In this document: piece after piece, positions 58,776-64,000 of the stretch
Layout of the letters: each line of letters begins with the position of its first letter
Position numbering within the stretch: position 1 is the first letter of the stretch
Origin: Gordionus sp. m RMFG-2023
Lineage: Eukaryota > Nematomorpha > Gordioida > Chordodea > Parachordodidae
Assembly (NCBI RefSeq): GCF_954871325.1
Contig: NC_088776.1
Location: forward strand, 32,722,508-32,786,507
Length of the DNA: 64,000 bases
Direction: 5' to 3'
Program-made: the position numbers and the translations under genes
The notes under the pieces: model-generated
Told to the model about the DNA's origin: nothing
The model's input: only the letters and a program-made list of their open reading frames with translations
Database searches by the model: none

Positions 58776-60523
58776 CAGAGTTGTTAAAATGGCGCGCTAC
58801 TATAGCATACTACTTTTTAAAAATAGCGGTAGCTAATAGCGAATTACTTTAAAAACAAATAGGGATCGCGGTAGCGCTCTCCTTTTTGGAAAAGTAACTA
58901 AGTATCGCGCTACTTCGCTACTTTTAAAAATTATATTGAATATAACTATGACCTAAAACTAAATTATAATTCCAGTTTATATAATTTTAAATATATAATT
59001 TTTTTACGTTTTGAATATTTGAAATTGAAAATTTAAATAATGATTAATTATTTAAAAAAATTTATTTAATTTTGAAATTTGAATTTATATTTTCAAAATT
59101 TGTATTATAAGCTTACACCATCAGGTGTAATTATTTCAAAAGGATATTTGAATCGATATAAATGAATCCATAAAATATTAACTAAATGGAAGATACACGG
59201 GAAGAAAATAAAATTCTTGATATAACAATAATACCAATTTTTCTTTTCCAAAATTTGGGGAAAAAATTTTAGATTAATGGAAAAACAAAAAGTGGCTACA
59301 TTATGTTATTAGGCAAGTATTTAATAACTCCTAATAACCTTAGATGGAATTCTGTTTATAATGCAGTCCAATTAGTGACATTTTTATCTGGATGAAGAAA
59401 ATTGGAAATGGATTTTCTATGTGATAAAGTTGCAATTCAAATAGATTAACGACGAAGAAAATACTTTTATAAATAATTACATTTATTTTGGCTGTAAAAA
59501 TAAAATTTCTGGAATATAAAAAATTACCTTCCCTCTAGGGGCGAGTACAAGTTTAGATTTAATTGCATAATTTAAAAAATTAAAATAGGAATTTAATTAT
59601 TAATTAGAATTACCTTGATTAATCCATAATTTAAGTTGGTTTTAATTTTTTTGATTAAATATTATATAGGAAGAACTAAGGTGATATATAGCTGTTCTGT
59701 TCTGACTAAATAATTTATTCTAACTTAAAAGCTAAAAGATTTATAAAATTTTAATGATTAAGATATACTTTAAATACTCTAAATTTTTAACTAATTAGAT
59801 TCCCCAATCTATACAATGATGATAATGTGTTAGCTGCCATGATTCCTCCAAATTTTAAACTAACTAAACTGGCCATATATCAACTCATTTGGATCTAAAG
59901 ATCAGCGTGATAGGCTCATAATAAAGCTGAATATTATTATATCAAACAAAGATGTTACACTTACAACCCCATAAACGACTTCTTCAGATACTATTTTTGA
60001 AATAAAAGATACAAATCAATTTGAAAATCCCTTAGATGCCTTTTTTAAGTCATAAAATACCCAATAGAAAATTTTTGATGATTATTTATAAAATTTAATA
60101 CTCCATTACCCTTAAGTGCTAGTGTTGAGCGATTATTTAGTAAGGCATTAGTGATCGCCGGTCTAGATTTGGGGATGATATTATGTAAATAATTTTATTA
60201 TTAAATTATAACAAAATAAATTAAAAATAAATATTAACATAATTAATTATTTTTTATTAAATTCCTTTTAGTCGCTTTATATAAATTCTTTCATAATCAA
60301 TAATTAATTATATTCATACAATTATATTTAGCCTAAAAATAAAACAAATTTGTTTGTAATTTTTTTTAAAAAGTAGTCTAAAAAGGAGGATAAAGCTACT
60401 TTTGAAAAATAGTAGTTAATAGAGAGCTAGTTTGTTTTAATGAGTAACGGTAGCGGTAGGGCACTACTTTTTTTGACTAACAGCGATAGCGGTAGCGCGT
60501 TACTTTTAAAAAGAGGGTTTCTG
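58776..60523 (+). mobile_element. hAT element with GTAGCGC-type end repeats
   Basis: It starts CAGAGTTGTTAAAATGGC, the same terminus class as the 12.6 kb element. TTTATCAG (58768-58775) and ATTATCAG (60524-60531) form a duplication with one mismatch. Subterminal words such as GCGCGCTAC, GGTAGCGC and AGCGGTAGC crowd both sides. The right terminus is altered. At 1748 bases it is the longest hAT copy here and keeps parts of a plus-strand transposase. Confidence 0.85.
59318..60188 (+). pseudogene. hAT transposase remnant
   Basis: Three landmarks occur in the right order. LITPNNLRWNSVYNAVQLV near 59320 matches the T-R-W-N-S motif. DNVLAAMIPPNFKLTKLAIY near 59822 matches the A-x-x-x-x-P-x-F-K-L block. 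NTPLPLSASVERLFSKALVI from about 60097 matches the C-terminal S-S-x-x-V-E-R-x-F-S core. Stops lie between and after them. The gene is long dead, yet the family assignment is clear. Confidence 0.85.
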
Positions 60524-60636
60524 ATTATCAGGGTAATTGTATTTATTTAATTTATCAATAAAATTAAAAATAAAACAATGAAAATAATACTTTCTGAAAA
60601 TTAACTTTATTTTATTAAAAATATATTAATTTGTAT

Positions 60637-60655
60637 GAGAATGAGAATGAGAATG
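60637..60655. repeat. Short (GAGAAT) microsatellite
   Basis: Three units of GAGAAT with a following partial unit. Confidence 0.7.
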
Positions 60656-61114
60656 AAAACAAAAACTTTGAAATTTAAATAATAAATTATTGAAAATATA
60701 TATATACTATATATAAGAATCAAAAGAATCCTACTATATATGTATATATGTCGTAATGGGGTATTGAATTCATTGATATTCGGAATCTCTAAGATTAAAT
60801 ATTTTTCCACATATGGCAGAAAGATTTGGATATCTAGTGGCAAAATCTTGAGGCCTATTTAGCTAAACCTTTGATTTCGCCGTCTTAAAAATCTGCAAAA
60901 TCGAGCCGTTTAACAACACAAAGACCAGTATCCTTTTGGGAATAGTTTAAACCCGATGGCATCCATTTTATTTATTCCAAGAGTAAAAAGTAAAAAACTT
61001 TAACAACTTGATTTTGTAACGAATAAAATACTTTGAGTAATAAAACAGTATATTTTAAATCTTTAAGGACAGTTTTTTTTATTCCAAAGATAATTGATAC
61101 TGTTGATTCCAAAC
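60656..61114. other. AT-rich spacer
   Basis: It lies between the hAT copy and the nested TA-flanked element. A 78-codon minus-strand frame (60607-60843) is an Ile/Tyr/Leu low-complexity run over TA repeats and is not credited. Confidence 0.45.
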
Positions 61115-61116
61115 TA

Positions 61117-63094
61117 AGGAAAACCCGGGTTATCAGATAGGTATTTTTCTCTTTTACAATAAAATTTATTTATATTTTATAAAATTAAACTAATCATATC
61201 ATTAGATGGTCTCATCATTAGACTAAAAAATAAGAAAACCTGGAACCTTTTACCTTTAATACTGTTGGCGCTATTTATCAGTAAGTAAAAGGTGCTTTTT
61301 ACTATATACCAACGTCTCTGGATAAGATTTAAGTCATTCGGGGTAAGATCGCAAATATTAAATTTAACCCATAAAACACAAAGTTTTTCATTATTATTGT
61401 TTTAATTAATATTAAATTAGAATAAAATGTGAGTTTCTACCAAAAATTAGCCTTCATAGATGCACAGAAAATAGATGATTCCTGGCATAAATTGGATATG
61501 CCCATTCAGGACTGTGCAAAACATCAAATTTTCATACAATTTACTGAATGACAATATTACATCCCTAAAAATATATTCCCCCTCCCCCCAACAACTTTTT
61601 TACATATCACCTAAACATTTTTAGCAAAAGCCCAAACCATTAAAATTGGCTGAACATACCTTCTACTCTTATTAAATTTCAAAAGATCTAGCGTCATCCC
61701 CCCTTCTCCGTGATACAAATGCTTGCTATCATAATTAGATAGTGAGTTAGTTATAAAATCGTAAGCTGTCACGAGTAGGGGAGACTGGGGTTAGTCGAAC
61801 CAATTTTTACAAAATTGCCTATAGCTCCTGTTTTTTTATAGATAATATAAAAAATAATATATGATTGGATACCTAAAACTATACTCTATAAAGATGCCTT
61901 ATAAAAAATCTTAAGAATAAAATCATTTTTTTTAAATTTTATATTTTGTAAAAGTAAAAATTTTGTTCAACAAACCCCAATAGCGGGGTAAGGCAAACCA
62001 CTTCAAGGGACTTCCTAAACCATTGGTTTTTTTAGGTCATAATAAATTGAAATGCATTTTTATTTATTAATAATGATATGTATAGAATAATTTTTTGTTT
62101 TATTGTTCAAAATATCATAATACTTATAAATTGAAGCTAATTATATATAAAAATTGAAACTTAATTTTGGCTAATTTAATAAACATTTTGGACATAAAAA
62201 AATATGAATTTTAAGGAGAGATTAAGATTTCTTAGCATAAATCCTAAATACCAATCATAAACAGCCATGAAATTGCCTTTTCAAGATTTTAAAATTTTTT
62301 TCATTATTAACTGCCATAATTGACGTGTGTATGGTTTAGAAAACCCCGCATGTAAAAAATTTTTGAAAATTTCATCAAAATTTTATTTCTTAAATAAAAT
62401 TTTTAGTAATTAATTATTTCAAAATATTTTTTGTCCATAGATGTATACCAATGAAAACTATATTAGGATAAAAATTTTAACCTTCTGGTGTGTTTAATTT
62501 TAAAATTAGATTAAGTGGTTTGTCAAGCCCCGGGGTTTACCTAACCCTAGTCTCCCCTACCTCAAAGTTTTGAACAACATCCATAATGGTTTCATCTCTT
62601 GAATGGTAAATATAAATATAAAAGGTAAAAATATTAAATTTGATTGGGTAGATTCTAGGAAAAACCCACTTAACATATTTTGCAATGTAGTTGTCCAGGA
62701 AAATTTTTGCTTCGCAAATTGACATCCCTTGTCGTTTAGCCCCGAGAGTAGTAAGTTAGCATAAATGGCTCCATAAAATTTTTTAGTTGTCTATAAACTT
62801 CAAATTAAATTTAATCAATAAGACATTGAGAAATATTCTATATAAATTTTATAAAATTTCTTTGAAGTACATTTACCTCAAACCAAAAAAAAAATTATAT
62901 GAAGTTGATAAGAAAGAACTAAAAGTTTTTGATATACCACTTTGAATACGAACTCCCCTTACTATAAAGATATGGTAGATAGTATGTATAGAAACACATA
63001 TTTTGACCGAATTTAAAAAAATTCGCCCTAAAAGATATAAAAGCTATAGCCATTTGCTTTTTTATCCCACCTTCCGTATAGTTCGGGTCTCCCT
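61117..63094. mobile_element. TA-flanked TIR element, family C, copy 3, interrupted
   Basis: The left end AGGAAAACCCGGGTTATCAG and inverted right end AGGGAGACCCGAACTATACG pair, with TA at 61115-61116 and 63095-63096. GATGGTCTCATCATTA near the left matches copy 1; TCGTTTAGCCCCGAGAGTAG near 62733 matches copies 1 and 2. A different element (61778-62557) sits inside it. Removing that leaves about 1200 bases, close to the 1288 of copy 1. No transposase is recognised. Confidence 0.82.
61778..62557. mobile_element. TA-flanked TIR element, family B, best copy (nested)
   Basis: The ends GGGGAGACTGGGGTTAG and, inverted, GGGGAGACTAGGGTTAG differ at one base in 17. TA lies at 61776-61777 and 62558-62559. 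It interrupts the family C element at 61117-63094, so it is the younger of the two. Related copies are at 2381-3468 and 4193-4471. An inner CCCCAATAGCGGGGTAAGGC patch is near 61976. It is 780 bases, non-coding, and probably mobilised by the enzyme of a related full element. Confidence 0.9.
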
Positions 63095-63096
63095 TA

Positions 63097-64000
63097 CTTC
63101 AGAAAATTATCTAATAACTTTATCCGTGCCATAACCAATTTGTTTACAAAAATTATTTTCTATTGCTTTAAAATACTCCCAAAAGATTTGTAATATTGTT
63201 CTATTGCCTAAAACTTATCCGGTCCAAAATCAACTTGTTTATGATATTTTACTTTTCATCTTCGGAATTGTTACGTAAAGGTTTTACTGGCGTAAATTTG
63301 ATTTTTTTTTAAATAATTATATTATATTAGTGTCAACTTGCGTTAGCTTGAATACATTCATTCAATATATTCTCGGCTCACATTTAATAATTTTCGTTTC
63401 CTAAGCCTAACAACAAATATATTTTATTTTACTGTACAACTTCCCCCAATATTTATACCTAGGTATGATTTATTTACATAAAAAAGGGTAAATGCTTGTT
63501 TTTCTTATAAATAATCAGGAATAGCTGGGGTGCATTCATTCATTCAGAATATTCTCGTAACTCAATTTTTTTTTAGTTTTTAATCAAGTTTTGATAATGT
63601 ATTTTACTAAATATTCAATGTATATTTTTATTAAATATTTATTATTTGCATTATAATTTATCTGTTGTTTGTTACTGAATATAATAAATTTTTTATCTCA
63701 TTCTAAAATTTATAAATTAGTTTTAAATTTAGGAATATCATACATTTATATAAAACTATATCACAATTTTAAAATAATACTTTGAACGTTAAAAGTAAAA
63801 CATATATACGTAATTTAAAAATATATATTAAAAATATCATGTAAACTATTTGTAAATTAAAATCTATATAAAAAACTGTATAATAAAAAAAAATAATTAG
63901 TATAGTAAATTATATGTTGGGTGGGAGGAGGTCAAGAAAGAGAGCCGTGGATGGCAATGCAGTTAGATCTGCATATATCAATAACATTGAATAATTGGTT
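63097..64000. other. AT-rich DNA at the window's right edge
   Basis: Two stretches share GAATACATTCATTCAATATATTC-like and CATTCATTCAGAATATTC-like phrases with CTCGGCTCA / CTCGTAACTC (63350-63380 and 63530-63560), a weak 180-base duplication. The last 80 bases are less AT-rich (GGTGGGAGGAGGTCAAG). No gene is seen. Confidence 0.35.

Noticed and set aside
60607-60843. 78-codon minus-strand frame
   Set aside because: It reads through TA repeats and a GAGAAT microsatellite; composition is low-complexity.
1-64000. CRISPR array, rRNA genes, retrovirus-like or Polinton-like elements
   Set aside because: No regularly spaced short repeats, rRNA-like conserved blocks, long terminal direct repeats or capsid/polymerase-like frames were seen.

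Overview
The window is very AT-rich animal DNA holding one convincing host gene and a dense, layered set of old DNA transposons. The gene (17680-21636, + strand) is a single uninterrupted 1318-codon frame with a complete POU-specific domain and POU homeodomain of the class III (POU3F / Brn / ventral veins lacking) type. POU genes are animal transcription factors, so the source is a metazoan. The single coding exon, Asn/Ser/Tyr-rich protein, AT richness and transposon content point to an invertebrate with a repeat-rich genome. I cannot name the lineage from sequence alone.

Layout: 1-17.6 kb is gene-free DNA carrying a 48-nt hairpin, fold-back repeats, TA-flanked terminal-inverted-repeat (TIR) elements, short GGGTAAT-ended MITEs and three hAT-type elements (6.7-7.8, 12.6-13.7 and 15.5-16.2 kb). 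17.7-21.8 kb is the POU gene with a poly(A) signal. 22-25 kb has a G-rich island and a TA-flanked pogo/Tigger-like element that keeps a PHD-like Cys/His finger. 27.0-28.3 kb holds a degenerate tandem repeat of about 250-270 bp. 28.4-39.2 kb is mostly featureless AT-rich DNA. 39.2-39.4 kb is a piggyBac-like end. 40.9-44 kb has three GC-patched hAT-type elements. 47.0-52.8 kb has two TA-flanked elements and a CGAAT-rich hAT-like element. 55.2-57.6 kb has a hAT copy and an RTE-type LINE tail. 58.8-60.5 kb is another hAT copy. 61.1-63.1 kb is a TA-flanked element with a second, different TA-flanked element nested inside it.

Two themes stand out. First, at least five sequence families of hAT-type elements each carry their own short, often perfectly palindromic 8-12 bp word near both ends (for example GGAGCTAGCTCC, GGTCAATTGACC, ATTCGATCGAAT, AACCCGGGTT); transposase remnants remain in three of them. 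Second, a set of TA-flanked elements sharing a GGGGAGAC-type end (families A, B and C below) has spread here, with nesting and internal deletion. No retrovirus-like or Polinton-like element was recognised. No CRISPR array, rRNA or convincing tRNA gene was seen. All coordinates and alignments were made by eye; repeat edges are exact only where flanking duplications are given.
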